From contig NZ_CP026001.1 in assembly GCF_003086775.1 (NCBI RefSeq), positions 398,429 to 462,428 of the forward strand: 64,000 nucleotides of DNA, written 5' to 3'. Positions 43,578-53,030 of this stretch are shown in pieces. The position numbers and the translations under genes are program-made. How positions within the stretch are numbered: the first letter of the stretch is position 1; the number at the start of each line of letters is the position of its first letter. The notes beneath the pieces were generated by a model. It did not search any database, was not told the DNA's origin, and saw only the letters and a program-made list of their open reading frames with translations. This DNA is from Stenotrophomonas sp. ZAC14D1_NAIMI4_1. GTDB taxonomy: Bacteria > Pseudomonadota > Gammaproteobacteria > Xanthomonadales > Xanthomonadaceae.

Positions 43578-43617
43578 CGGGTGCAGCTGTTGCATTGGAC
43601 GTTGAGTCCGCCTTGTA

Positions 43618-43797
43618 GCGAGCCGAGCACCGCAGGTCCGGCGAGGGCGAAGAGGCGCGGGTGTCTGAGCGCAGCGAGTTCCGCGCCGTCCCTCGACGGA
43701 CCGAGGAGCGCAGGGTACCGGCGTGCGCAGCACGTCGGCTCGCGGATGGCGGAGCGTTTCTTTTGGTTACTTTTCTTTTCGCGAAAAGAAAAGTAAC
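43618..43797. repeat. Intergenic foldback element with a 32-bp perfect palindrome
   Basis: The gap holds no gene. GCGAGCCGA (43618-43626) is matched by TCGGCTCGC (43735-43743) as an outer stem, and the segment ends with a perfect 32-base palindrome at 43766-43797 (arms GTTACTTTTCTTTTCG and its complement). The AT-rich arms stand out from the GC-rich genome. The unit looks like a dispersed intergenic element; copies elsewhere in the genome cannot be tested here. Confidence 0.6.
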
Positions 43798-43844
43798 GCG
43801 CGACCCACCGTCAGTGGCACGCAACGTCAGCCGAAAGGCAGAAA

Positions 43845-44939
43845 TCAACCCAGCATCTCCAGCCCACGCACTTCGGTGATGCCCAGTCCGGGTACGTCGC
43901 TGATGCTGATCTCCGATTCGTTGAAATGTACACCGCCGCTGACCGGGTCGAACTGGCCCAGCGAGGGGCCATCGAGGTCGACCTTGGTGATCACATCACT
44001 CTTGGCCACCGCCAGGTGTACCGCGGCCGCCACGCTGATGCTCGATTCGATCATGCAGCCGATCATGCACGGCACGCCGTAGATGCCGGCGATGTCGGCA
44101 ATGCGGATCGCGTTGGACAGCCCGCCGGTCTTCATCAGCTTGATGTTGATGATGTCGGCCGCGCGCTGCTGGATCAGGTCCATCACCTGGCTCGGGCTGA
44201 ACACGCTTTCGTCGGCCATCACCGGCGTGTTGACCCGGTCGGTCACGTACTTCAGGCCGCTGATGTCGGCGGCCTTCACCGGCTGCTCCAGCAGTTCCAG
44301 CACCACGCCGGCTTCCTCCAGCGTGCGCATGGCATGCACGGCCTGCTTGGCGGTCCAGCCCTGGTTGGCGTCCAGGCGCAGCAGCGCACGGCCCTGCACG
44401 GCGGCATGGATGGCCTTGACCCGCTCGATGTCCAGGCCGATGTCCTTGCCCACCTTGATCTTCAGCGACTCGAAGCCACGCTCGATGGCCGACAGCGAAT
44501 CGGCCACCATCTTGTCGATGTAGTCCACGCTGATGGTGATGTCGGTGGTGATGACCGGATCGCCACCGCCCAGCATCTGGTACAGCGGTGCGCCATGCAG
44601 CTGCGCCCACAGGTCGTACAGGGCGATTTCCACCGCCGCCTTGGCGCTGGTGTTGCGCTCCATGGCGGTCTGCACCAGCGTGCACAGCTGGTTGAGGTTC
44701 ACCACCTCCTGGCCGACCAGGCGCGGGGCGATGAAGTGGCGGATCGCCTCGATGATCGAGCCGTGCGTATCACCGGTGATGACCGCGGTGGCCGGCGCTT
44801 CGCCGTAGCCGGTGTTGCCGGTGTCGGTGCGGATCAGCACCACCACGTCTTCCACGGTTTCCACCGTGCGCAGGGCGGTCTTGAACGGTGTCTTCAGCGG
44901 CACGCGCAGCATGCCCAGTTCGATGGCGGTGATCTTCAT
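43845..44939 (-). CDS. L-Ala-D/L-Glu epimerase
   Basis: A 364-residue enolase-superfamily enzyme that converts L-Ala-D-Glu from peptidoglycan to L-Ala-L-Glu. The two catalytic Lys are Lys162 (in LKIKVG) and Lys267 (in IKLMKTGG), and the metal ligands are Asp190 (LRLDANQ), Glu218 (LLEQP) and Asp243 (MADES). All are in the muconate-lactonizing subgroup positions of the AE epimerase group. The ATG overlaps the stop of the upstream NlpC/P60 gene (ATGA). Substrate specificity is inferred from fold and context. Confidence 0.92.
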   Translation of the reverse strand: MKITAIELGMLRVPLKTPFKTALRTVETVEDVVVLIRTDTGNTGYGEAPATAVITGDTHGSIIEAIRHFIAPRLVGQEVVNLNQLCTLVQTAMERNTSAKAAVEIALYDLWAQLHGAPLYQMLGGGDPVITTDITISVDYIDKMVADSLSAIERGFESLKIKVGKDIGLDIERVKAIHAAVQGRALLRLDANQGWTAKQAVHAMRTLEEAGVVLELLEQPVKAADISGLKYVTDRVNTPVMADESVFSPSQVMDLIQQRAADIINIKLMKTGGLSNAIRIADIAGIYGVPCMIGCMIESSISVAAAVHLAVAKSDVITKVDLDGPSLGQFDPVSGGVHFNESEISISDVPGLGITEVRGLEMLG

Positions 44940-46372
44940 TCGGCAGTCTTCGCCCGCAGGCGCTGGATGTTGGTGATGCGGTCGATGTAGCGGACAGTGT
45001 CGCTGGCCATCATCGGCTCCAGCGGAGTGACCGAGACACCATTGAGGTGGGCCTGCACGCGCGTGCCGTCGGCAGCGATCCAGCTGCCGCCCGCCGTATC
45101 GTGGATGACCCAGGTGCGGCCGTCGACGTGGCCGATGGCCATCATCACGTGGCCGGGGATGTAGACCAGGTCGCCCACCTGCAGCGCGCTCACGGCGCGG
45201 TCGCGCGCGGCCTTGCCGGCCTTTTCGGTGAACGGCAGGCGGTCCAGCGCCGGGCTGACGGCCTGGGCACTGGTATTGCGCGGCAGCAGCACGCCGAAGC
45301 TGCGGTAGATCTCGGACACGAACCCGCTGCAGTCGCGGGTGTCGTAGTCGTGGCCCCAGCCGTAGCGTTCGCCGAGGAACTTGAAGGCCTGCTGCAGCAG
45401 CAGGCGCGGGGTCAGCGCCAGGTACTCGCCGGCAGTGTCCTGCGAACGTGGCAGCAGCGCGGGCACCAGCTTCAGCTGGCCATCGGCCTCGCGTACCGGC
45501 AGCTGCACCACCCAGGCGGCATGTGCCTGCTGGCCGTTGACCGGGGTGGCGGCGGGCCAGTCGGCCAGCACCGGCAGGCGCACGCCCATGTCCAGCTGCA
45601 GGCGCGACACGCGCGGCTCCTCCGGGGTGAACGCGGTATGCGCCACTGCGCCGGTCACGATGCGGTAGGGGCCCTGCGCGCCGTAGCCGAGCACGCTGGC
45701 TTTCTCGCCGGTGGCGACCGACTCGGCTTCGATCCACGCGCTGTAGCGTTCGCTGTGCACGAACAGCCAGCGGCCATCGGCGCTGCGGTGGACCACCGCC
45801 ACCTTGTCACCGGGGAACAGTGCCGATTCCTGGAAGCGGTCGATATCGGTATCCCCCGCGGTACTGAAGACGCGCTGGCGGGTCGGGAAGGTGCGCAATG
45901 CCGCGCGCTTCACCACCAGGCCGTACTGCGGCGCTACCTGTGCGGCGATGGCCGCCACGCCAAGGTTGGCCTCGATCGACGCGCGCAGCGCTGCCGCGAT
46001 GGGCTGGCCCTGGTCGTCGTACAGGGCCCGTGTCGGCCAGGCCGACAGCGCGCTGATGCTGGCGCGCACCTGCGCGGCGGTCAGCTGCGCGGGCAGGCCG
46101 GCGATGTCCTGGATGTGCGCGTCCTGGCTGCGCATGCGCGCGTTCTGCGCGTTGATCTGCGTGCGGTCGAGGATCGGGGTATCGGCGTTGTCCAGCCGCG
46201 CGGCCCAGTACTGCGGGGTCAGGTAGGCCTCGTGCAGGCCGATCACATACGGCAGCGGCGCGCCGGGATCCGGTGCGCGGGGTGCCTGCGCAAAGGCCGG
46301 TGCGGCCAGCAGGCACAGGGCCAGGGTGAAGCGGCGCGGCCAGTGCCGGGGTGCAGCGATCGATCGATTCAT
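44936..46372 (-). CDS. NlpC/P60 family gamma-D-Glu endopeptidase with SH3 domains
   Basis: A 478-residue exported protein (signal peptide to FAQA). SH3-like domains occupy about residues 150-300, and the C-terminal NlpC/P60 domain has the nucleophile Cys348 in RDCSGFVSEIY and the His in GHVMMAIGHV. Enzymes of this kind (YkfC, DipM-like) cleave D-Glu-mDAP or L-Ala-D-Glu stem-peptide bonds. The downstream epimerase overlaps and acts on L-Ala-D-Glu, the likely product. A TTG six bases upstream is an alternative start. Confidence 0.92.
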   Translation of the reverse strand: MNRSIAAPRHWPRRFTLALCLLAAPAFAQAPRAPDPGAPLPYVIGLHEAYLTPQYWAARLDNADTPILDRTQINAQNARMRSQDAHIQDIAGLPAQLTAAQVRASISALSAWPTRALYDDQGQPIAAALRASIEANLGVAAIAAQVAPQYGLVVKRAALRTFPTRQRVFSTAGDTDIDRFQESALFPGDKVAVVHRSADGRWLFVHSERYSAWIEAESVATGEKASVLGYGAQGPYRIVTGAVAHTAFTPEEPRVSRLQLDMGVRLPVLADWPAATPVNGQQAHAAWVVQLPVREADGQLKLVPALLPRSQDTAGEYLALTPRLLLQQAFKFLGERYGWGHDYDTRDCSGFVSEIYRSFGVLLPRNTSAQAVSPALDRLPFTEKAGKAARDRAVSALQVGDLVYIPGHVMMAIGHVDGRTWVIHDTAGGSWIAADGTRVQAHLNGVSVTPLEPMMASDTVRYIDRITNIQRLRAKTAE

Positions 46373-46429
46373 GCGCAACGCTCCCTATCGAATCCATTGG
46401 AACATGTGGCGGGCGTCCCGCGCCGGCCT

Positions 46430-46783
46430 CTACGGCGTGGCCGGTGCCTGCTGGGCGATCTGCGCATCCAGTGCAGCGCGGTCGGCCCAGACCGTGCCGC
46501 AGTGGCCGCAGCCCCAGATCGGCGGGCGCAGGGTTTCAACATGACTGACCAGGCCGTCGCAGCCGGGTTCCGGGCAGGGGATGGGCGGTGTCGCGTCGGC
46601 TGTACTGGCCGGCGGGCGCTCACCGGTCTGCGGATCGAAATCGCCATAGCTGCCGCAGCGGGTGCATTCGATCATCACCAGGCGCATGCCTTTGGCGCGG
46701 GACTGCTGCAGCAGCGCAAGGCCTGCGGCATCCGGTACGAACGTCGCGCTGCACTGGGGGCAACGCAGGTGAGTCTGTTCCAT
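46430..46783 (-). CDS. Small double zinc-ribbon protein
   Basis: A 117-residue cytoplasmic protein with two Cys pairs near the N terminus (CPQCSATF and CTRCGSYGDFD) and a third/fourth pair (CPEPGCDG, CGHCGTVWAD) in the C-terminal part, as in two zinc ribbons. It is not an obvious part of the peptidoglycan pathway; the gene is divergent from the transglutaminase-like gene and separated from the NlpC gene by 57 bp. No named family recognised. A start 66 bp upstream is possible. Confidence 0.72.
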   Translation of the reverse strand: MEQTHLRCPQCSATFVPDAAGLALLQQSRAKGMRLVMIECTRCGSYGDFDPQTGERPPASTADATPPIPCPEPGCDGLVSHVETLRPPIWGCGHCGTVWADRAALDAQIAQQAPATP

Positions 46784-46817
46784 TCCGCACGGGCTCCGGT
46801 TGTTGGCGGACTGCTTT

Positions 46818-46888
46818 GGAATATTTATTCCTTTCATCCACGAAAGCAAGAATAAATAATTGACCCCTTATCCGGCCCGTGTTACACA
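46818..46888 (+). promoter_or_regulatory. AT-rich divergent promoter with two operator-like sites
   Basis: GGAATA-N2-TATTCC (46818-46831) is a perfect six-base inverted repeat, and AGAATAAATAATTG (46849-46862) is a weaker match (10 of 14 bases). TTGACC (46860-46865), 17 bp and TACACA (46883-46888) form a promoter for the transglutaminase-like gene. The AT-rich composition contrasts with the genome. An RpiR-type or other repressor could bind here (inference). Confidence 0.5.
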
Positions 46889-46920
46889 GCCGTTACCACC
46901 CGCGCTGGGGAAGTGTCGCT

Positions 46921-48387
46921 GTGGATCCCGCCGTTCGCAAACCGCGTCTGCCTGCCGCCGCCGGCCTGTGTGCCGCGCTGCTGCTGTGGCCGTGGGTGGC
47001 GGGCGCACAGGAGGCCGGGAGACAGGCAGCGGGCGAAACGCGGCTGGTCGACCTGGTCGACAGCGGCCGTTTCGGGCAGGCCGAAGATCTGCTGGCGCGT
47101 GGCGACCTGCCCGCCACGGCGGCCTACCAGCGCGAACGCATGCGCCGCATCCGCCTGGACTTCAGCCTGGACGAAGCCGCAGCGAAAACCGCCGTACGCC
47201 GCTGGATTCCCGACCTGACCGATGCCGAGTTCGCGCGCTGGGATCAGCTCGGCCTGATCGAGCATCTGGATATCGACGGCACCCGCTGGTACTTCAAGCG
47301 TGCGCCGTCCAACCTGTTCCTGCTCAGCGATGAAGCGCGCGCCCGCCGTCGCGCCGATGCGCCGATGCCGGCGCCGGGCCCGAACGAAGTGCTCAACGCG
47401 CACCACGCGCGCGTGGTTGCGGCCGCCGCGCAGCAGGACCAGGCCTCGGTGCTGCCGCAGCGCATTGCCTTTACCCAGTCGCTCACGGTGAAGGCCGATG
47501 CCGTGCCGGCCGGTGAAACCATCCGCGCGTGGATTCCGTACCCGCGCGAAATTCCAGGCCAGCAGGAGCGCGTGCAATGGCTGGGCAGCACGCCGGGCAA
47601 GGCGCGCGTGGCCCCGGCCAGCACCCTGCAGCGCACCGCCTATATGGAAGCCCGGGCGGTGGCGGGGCAGCCAACGCACTTCGAAGTGCGCTACGCGGTC
47701 ACCCTCTATGCGCGGCATACCTCGATCGATCCAGCCAAGGTGCAGCCCACGCCGGCCGATCCAGCGCTGCAGCCGTTCCTGGCCGAGCAGTTGCCGCATG
47801 TGCGCTTCACCCCGGCACTCAAACTGTTTTCCGAGCAGGTGCTGCAGGGCGAGACGCGCCCGTATGAAGTGGTGCGCAGGCTGTACGCCGCGGTCGACCG
47901 CATCCCGTGGGCGGGCGCCCGCGAATACTCCACTCTCAGCAACCTCAGCGATTACGCCCTGCGCGCCGGCCATGCCGACTGCGGCCAACAGACCCTGCTG
48001 CTGATCGCGCTGCTGCGCATGAACGGCATTCCCGCACGCTGGCAGTCGGGCATGGTGTTCTCCGACGACGGCAGCGGCTACAACAACCTGCACGATTGGG
48101 GGGCGGTCTACCTGGCGCCGTATGGATGGCTGCCGATGGACGTGACCACCGGCGCGCTGGCCAGCGAAACGCCCGCGCTGCGCGACTTCTACCTGGGTGG
48201 CCTCGATGGCTACCGCATCGCCTTCAACGATGATTTCGGCCAGCCGTTCGTGCCGGCCAAACAGCATTACCGCTCGGAAACGGTCGACTCGCAGCGCGGC
48301 GAGGCCGAGTGGGCGGGCGGCAACCTGTACTTCGACCAATGGGGCTATGACCTCCAGTGGCGGGTAGTGCCGTCCGGGCAACGCTAG
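46921..48387 (+). CDS. Transglutaminase-like cysteine protease, exported
   Basis: A 488-residue protein with a GTG start (GGGGAAG upstream) and a signal peptide ending near VAGAQ. A longer GTG start would lie upstream of the predicted transcription start. The C-terminal transglutaminase-like domain has the catalytic Cys in HADCGQQTLLLIALLR, the His in NNLHDWGAVYL and the Asp in WLPMDVT. Bacterial members are usually proteases or amide hydrolases. Association with peptidoglycan genes suggests action on stem peptides (inference). Confidence 0.88.
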   Translation: MDPAVRKPRLPAAAGLCAALLLWPWVAGAQEAGRQAAGETRLVDLVDSGRFGQAEDLLARGDLPATAAYQRERMRRIRLDFSLDEAAAKTAVRRWIPDLTDAEFARWDQLGLIEHLDIDGTRWYFKRAPSNLFLLSDEARARRRADAPMPAPGPNEVLNAHHARVVAAAAQQDQASVLPQRIAFTQSLTVKADAVPAGETIRAWIPYPREIPGQQERVQWLGSTPGKARVAPASTLQRTAYMEARAVAGQPTHFEVRYAVTLYARHTSIDPAKVQPTPADPALQPFLAEQLPHVRFTPALKLFSEQVLQGETRPYEVVRRLYAAVDRIPWAGAREYSTLSNLSDYALRAGHADCGQQTLLLIALLRMNGIPARWQSGMVFSDDGSGYNNLHDWGAVYLAPYGWLPMDVTTGALASETPALRDFYLGGLDGYRIAFNDDFGQPFVPAKQHYRSETVDSQRGEAEWAGGNLYFDQWGYDLQWRVVPSGQR

Positions 48388-48438
48388 CGCGATACCTCCA
48401 CCACCACACCATTCAATTCTTGCAGGAGAGAGCAGGGG

Positions 48439-51400
48439 ATGAAGGCTTACAGCATCAAGCGGGCGGCGTTGTGCGTCGCCCTCGGAGCGTGTCTGGGCAT
48501 CATGCTGCCCGGCATGGCGATGGCGCAGAACGTGAGCGGCGCCGTGGCCGGCCGGGCCACGGCCGGTGACCAGGTCACCGTGGTCAGCAGCAGCACCGGG
48601 CTGACCCGCACCGTCACCGTCGGCGCCGATGGCAGCTACCGCCTTGGCCAGCTGCCGGTAGGCGACTACCAGCTGCAGCTCAGCCGCGAGGGCCAGAACC
48701 TGGGTGACCAGGTGGCCGTCAGCGTGGCGGTGGGCGGCACCACCACGGTCAACCTGGCCAGCGCTGGCGGCGTCACCAACCTTGATGCCCTGCAGGTGAC
48801 CGGCACGCGCGTGGTCAACCGCGTGGATGTCTATTCCACCGAAACCTCGTTCAACATCAACCGCCAGGAAATCTCGCGGCTGCCGGTGGCGCAGGATCTG
48901 TCTGCGGTGGCGCTGATGGCGCCGGGCGTGGTCGGCGGCAACTCCTCGTTCGGCGGCCTGTCCTTTGCCGGTTCATCGGTGGCCGAGAACGCGGTGTTCA
49001 TCAACGGCCTCAACGTCACCGACATGTACACGCGGCGTGGCTTCAGCACCGCGCCGTTCGCTTTCTTCAACGAATTCCAGGTCAAGACCGGTGGCTACTC
49101 GGTGGAATTCGGCCGCTCCACCGGCGGCGTCATCAACGCGGTGACGCGCTCGGGCAGCAACGAATTCGAGGGCGGCGTGGAAGTGACCGTCGAGCCCAGC
49201 GCCGGGCGCTCCAGTGGACGCGACCACTTCCATCGCGACGGCACCGCCCATTCCTATGGCAGCCGTGACAACAACTCGTTCCTGAAGACCAACGTCTGGG
49301 GCTCGGGCCCGATTATCAAGGACAGGCTGTTCCTGTTTGCCATGTACGAGGATCGCGACGACCGCGGCCACAACACCTCGTCCGATGGCAGCACCTGGTT
49401 CAAGAACAAATCCGGCAACGGCTTCTGGGGTACCAAGCTGGACTGGAACATCAACGACAACCACAGCCTGGCGCTGCTGGCGTTCTCCGATGAGGGCGAT
49501 GTCACCAACGCGTCCTACGGCTACGACTGGGATGACGACCGCATCGGTGCCTGGGGCGGTGATTCCATCACCGAAACCGGCGGCCGCAACTGGTCGGCCA
49601 CCTATACCGGCCACTTCGGGCAGAACTTCACCGCCCGCGCCATGGTCGGCCAGAACAACCAGCGCGCCTTCACCAATTCATCGCTGGACCAGGCCTGCAG
49701 CCCGGTGTTCACCGACAGCACCTACGGCCCGCGCCTGGGCAAGCTGCAGGGCCTGCGTCCCGGCTGCCATCCCACCGGCACGGCCGTGGCCGAGCGCGAT
49801 GACACCCGCGATGTGGCACGCCTGGATTTCGAATGGCAGCTGGGCGACCACCTGCTGCGCTTCGGCCTCGACCGCGAGCTGATGACCACCGACCAGTCGA
49901 CCCGCTACCCCGGGCCGGGCGCGCTGAGCTACACCGCCTACGTGGCGCGGCCCGGCGATGAAGTGTGGGACGGCGCCAACGCCTTTGTGCCGGCCGGCGT
50001 CACCGAGATGCTGCGCGCGCGCAACCGCCAGTCGGGCGGCAAGTTTGAGACCGAGGCCAACGCCTTCTACCTGGAAGACATCTGGAACATCACCCCGAAT
50101 CTGATGCTCAACCTCGGCATCCGCTGGGACCGCTTCGAGAACCGCACGGCCGAGGGCAAGGCGTTCATCAAGATGGACGACCTGTTCGCCCCGCGCCTGG
50201 GCTTCTCGTGGGACATGCGCGGCGATGGCAGCACCAAGCTGTTCGGCAACGCGGGCCGCTACTACCTGCCGGTCACCAACAACATCAACGTCAACTTCGC
50301 TGGTGGCCTTACCGACGAATACAGCTACTACGTGCTGGAAGGCTGGGAGCAGAAGACCTCGCCGACCGGTTCGGCGTACATGGCGCCGATCATCGGCGCG
50401 CAGATCGGGCCGACCGACACCCGCATGAACACCGGTGGCGCCGACCTGCGGCAGAGCGTGGACCGCGACCTGAAGGCGGTCTACCAGGACGAGTACATCC
50501 TTGGTTTCCAGAGCATGATCAACGCGGCCTGGTCGTGGGGCGTCAACGCCACCTACCGGCGCATGACCCGCGCGCTGGATGACATCCGCATCAACTACAC
50601 CCCGTGCGGCCCGACGCCGAGCACGCTGTGGCCGATCGGCAACCCCGGCGAGAGCCTGACCTTGTGGGGCGACCAGAGCATCGGCTGCGCCACCGAAGGC
50701 TGGATCACCATCGACACCGCCAACAGCGGCTACCGCAAGGGCGGCAGCGGCGAGGTCATCGGCTATTCCAAGCCCAAGCGCACCTACAAGGCCCTGGAAT
50801 TCCAGATTGATCGCGCCTGGGACGAGAGGTGGATGCTCAACGCCTCCTACCTGTGGTCGCGCAGCGATGGCAACTTCGAAGGCCCGGTGAACTCCGATAC
50901 CAACTACGGCGACACCGGCATGGTGCAGTACTGGGACCACCCGGCCACCAACGAACGCTACGGCGTGCTGTTCAACGACTTCCGCCACCAGATCAAGCTG
51001 CGCGCGGCCTATGCGCTGAACAAGCAGTGGTCGTTCGGCACCACGCTGCAGGTGCAGTCCGGCGGCCCGATCACCGCCTATGGCGTGATGTGGCCGAATG
51101 ACACCATCGCCGGCGGCAGCACCTCCAGCGAAGGCAGTGGTGGCGGCACCGGCTGGCTGTGCGTGGCCAACTGCTCCGGGCCGTACGACCAGCGCCAGTT
51201 CGAGTACAGCCCGCGCGGCGCGTTCGGTCGCCTGCCGTGGACCTGGACGATGGGGGCCAACGTGACCTGGCGCCTGCCGGTGGAGGGCATCGATCTCAGC
51301 GCCCGCCTGTCGGTGTACAACCTGACCAACAACCAGAAGACCATCAACGTGCACCAGCGCTACGAAGCACAGCCGGGCCAGTACCGCGAAGCCACCTTCG

Positions 51401-51462
51401 CCACGGGCACCCGCTGGCAGGCGCCGCGCTACACGCAGCTGGTGGTGACGTGGAACTTCTGA
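48439..51462 (+). CDS. TonB-dependent receptor with carboxypeptidase-regulatory-like N-terminal domain
   Basis: A 1,007-residue outer-membrane receptor. After the signal peptide (to MAMAQ), an immunoglobulin-like domain (about 30-110) precedes the plug (about 130-250) with GVINAVTRSGSNEFEG. The barrel follows and ends with a terminal Phe (VVTWNF). This Oar-like layout is common in receptors for peptides or oligosaccharides. AGGAGAGAG is upstream. It is encoded between the transglutaminase-like and serine-hydrolase genes, so muropeptide uptake is a reasonable hypothesis (inference). Confidence 0.92.
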   Translation: MKAYSIKRAALCVALGACLGIMLPGMAMAQNVSGAVAGRATAGDQVTVVSSSTGLTRTVTVGADGSYRLGQLPVGDYQLQLSREGQNLGDQVAVSVAVGGTTTVNLASAGGVTNLDALQVTGTRVVNRVDVYSTETSFNINRQEISRLPVAQDLSAVALMAPGVVGGNSSFGGLSFAGSSVAENAVFINGLNVTDMYTRRGFSTAPFAFFNEFQVKTGGYSVEFGRSTGGVINAVTRSGSNEFEGGVEVTVEPSAGRSSGRDHFHRDGTAHSYGSRDNNSFLKTNVWGSGPIIKDRLFLFAMYEDRDDRGHNTSSDGSTWFKNKSGNGFWGTKLDWNINDNHSLALLAFSDEGDVTNASYGYDWDDDRIGAWGGDSITETGGRNWSATYTGHFGQNFTARAMVGQNNQRAFTNSSLDQACSPVFTDSTYGPRLGKLQGLRPGCHPTGTAVAERDDTRDVARLDFEWQLGDHLLRFGLDRELMTTDQSTRYPGPGALSYTAYVARPGDEVWDGANAFVPAGVTEMLRARNRQSGGKFETEANAFYLEDIWNITPNLMLNLGIRWDRFENRTAEGKAFIKMDDLFAPRLGFSWDMRGDGSTKLFGNAGRYYLPVTNNINVNFAGGLTDEYSYYVLEGWEQKTSPTGSAYMAPIIGAQIGPTDTRMNTGGADLRQSVDRDLKAVYQDEYILGFQSMINAAWSWGVNATYRRMTRALDDIRINYTPCGPTPSTLWPIGNPGESLTLWGDQSIGCATEGWITIDTANSGYRKGGSGEVIGYSKPKRTYKALEFQIDRAWDERWMLNASYLWSRSDGNFEGPVNSDTNYGDTGMVQYWDHPATNERYGVLFNDFRHQIKLRAAYALNKQWSFGTTLQVQSGGPITAYGVMWPNDTIAGGSTSSEGSGGGTGWLCVANCSGPYDQRQFEYSPRGAFGRLPWTWTMGANVTWRLPVEGIDLSARLSVYNLTNNQKTINVHQRYEAQPGQYREATFATGTRWQAPRYTQLVVTWNF

Positions 51463-53030
51463 GGCATGCCGCGCGGGTGGCGTCGGGTTTCCTGGCGCTG
51501 GCTGCCATGCCTGCCGTGGCGGCGGAACCGGCGGCCACCGCCGCCATCGATGCCGATGTCGCCGCCGTGGTCCAGCACGAGCATCTGCCCGGGCTGGCCA
51601 TGGCCGTGGTCGAGCACGGAAGGGTGGTTTACCAGCACGCCGAAGGCGCGCGCGGTGATGGCGGCCGCATCGACGAGGACACCCTGTTCAAGATCGCGTC
51701 CAACAGCAAGGCGATGACCGCCGCGCTGCTGGCGCGCCTGGTGGAGCAGGGCCGGCTGCGCTGGGATGACCCGGTGCGCAAGCACCTGCCCGGCTTCACC
51801 ATGCATGACCCGTGGGTGGGCGAGCACATGCAGGTGCGTGACCTGCTCATCCACAACAGTGGCCTCGGCCTGGGCGCCGGCGACCTGATGCTGTGGCCGG
51901 AGCCCAACGCCTATACCCGCGCGGACATCATCGCCGGCCTGGCCCACCTGAAGCCGGTCAGCAGCTTCCGCAGCGGCTACGCCTACGACAACCTGATGTA
52001 CGTGGTGGCCGGTGAAGTGGCGGCCGCCGCCGGCGGCAGACCCTATGACCAGTTGCTGCGCGAGCAGGTATTCGAACCGCTCGGCATGGACCGCTGCCAG
52101 GTGGGCGCGTGGTCGGTGAAGCGCGTGGGCAACGTCGCCCAGCCACATGCCTGGCGCAAGGGCCGCAACGTGGTGATCAACGCTGACGCAGCGATCAGCC
52201 CCGACCTGACGTCGATGGCCGCCGGTGGCATCCGTTGCTCGCTGCGCGACATGACGCGCTGGATGCAGGTGCTGCTGGACCCCGCGCTGGTGCCCGGCTG
52301 GCTGGGCAGCGACCAGCGGCGCACGCTGTGGACCCTGCACATGCCGATGCCGCTGGGCGAGCGCCAGCGTCGCTGGGACAACGCGCACTTCATGGGTTAC
52401 GGCTACGGCTGGCGTGTCTCGGACATGGACGGGCAGTGGAAGGTGGCGCACACCGGCACGCTGTCGGGCATGTATTCCTCGCTGGCCCTGCTGCCGGACC
52501 GCAGGGTGGGCGTGGTGATGCTGATGAACGGCGAGGGCGAGGATGCACGCACGGTGCTGATGCAGTCGGTGCTGAAGCGCTTCACCGCCCCTGCGGAGGG
52601 CCAGACTGCGCTGGGCTATCTGCAGGCGTTGGCCGATGAGCGGAGCCGGACGGATGTGATCGGCCACGTTGATGAGTATCTCGATCCGATCGCGCCCGCC
52701 GGTACCGGCGCGCTGAAGGCGCAGCAGGGGCGCTACCGTGATCCCTGGCTGGGCGAGGCCACGCTGTGCCCGGTCGCGGGCACGCTGCGGTTCGAGGTGC
52801 TGCGCTCGCCGAAACTGGCTGCGACCGTGATGCAGCAGGGGCGCCGGTGGCGGTTGCACTGGGATACGCTGGAGGCATCCGCGCAGGCATGGCTGCAGCC
52901 CGGTGACGGTGACCCGCCCACGCTGCAGCTGCGCGCCATCGATCCGGACATCGACTTCAGTTATGACTTCCAGGACCTGCATTTCACTCGGATTGGCGAT
53001 TGCCCTGGCGGGCAGCACGCACGCCGCTGA
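51450..53030 (+). CDS. Class C beta-lactamase-type serine hydrolase
   Basis: A 526-residue exported serine hydrolase of the S12/penicillin-binding superfamily. Start GTG overlaps the receptor gene's end by 13 bp. The catalytic residues are visible: Ser84-x2-Lys87 (SNSK), YDN in the second motif and HTG in the third. The N-terminal domain is followed by a C-terminal beta-rich part (about 400-520). Likely acts as a D-aminopeptidase, esterase or DD-peptidase on cell-wall peptides; it is longer than resistance beta-lactamases. Confidence 0.88.
   Translation: MELLRHAARVASGFLALAAMPAVAAEPAATAAIDADVAAVVQHEHLPGLAMAVVEHGRVVYQHAEGARGDGGRIDEDTLFKIASNSKAMTAALLARLVEQGRLRWDDPVRKHLPGFTMHDPWVGEHMQVRDLLIHNSGLGLGAGDLMLWPEPNAYTRADIIAGLAHLKPVSSFRSGYAYDNLMYVVAGEVAAAAGGRPYDQLLREQVFEPLGMDRCQVGAWSVKRVGNVAQPHAWRKGRNVVINADAAISPDLTSMAAGGIRCSLRDMTRWMQVLLDPALVPGWLGSDQRRTLWTLHMPMPLGERQRRWDNAHFMGYGYGWRVSDMDGQWKVAHTGTLSGMYSSLALLPDRRVGVVMLMNGEGEDARTVLMQSVLKRFTAPAEGQTALGYLQALADERSRTDVIGHVDEYLDPIAPAGTGALKAQQGRYRDPWLGEATLCPVAGTLRFEVLRSPKLAATVMQQGRRWRLHWDTLEASAQAWLQPGDGDPPTLQLRAIDPDIDFSYDFQDLHFTRIGDCPGGQHARR

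Noticed and set aside
45000..45740. Extension of the dipeptide epimerase frame upstream to 45737
   Set aside because: The extra part is antisense-like, Arg/Pro-rich and overlaps the NlpC/P60 gene; the ATG at 44939 matches the enolase-family N terminus.
46879..46920. Upstream GTG start of the transglutaminase-like gene
   Set aside because: It lies within or before the predicted promoter and lacks a ribosome-binding site; the later GTG has GGGGAAG and a cleaner signal peptide.
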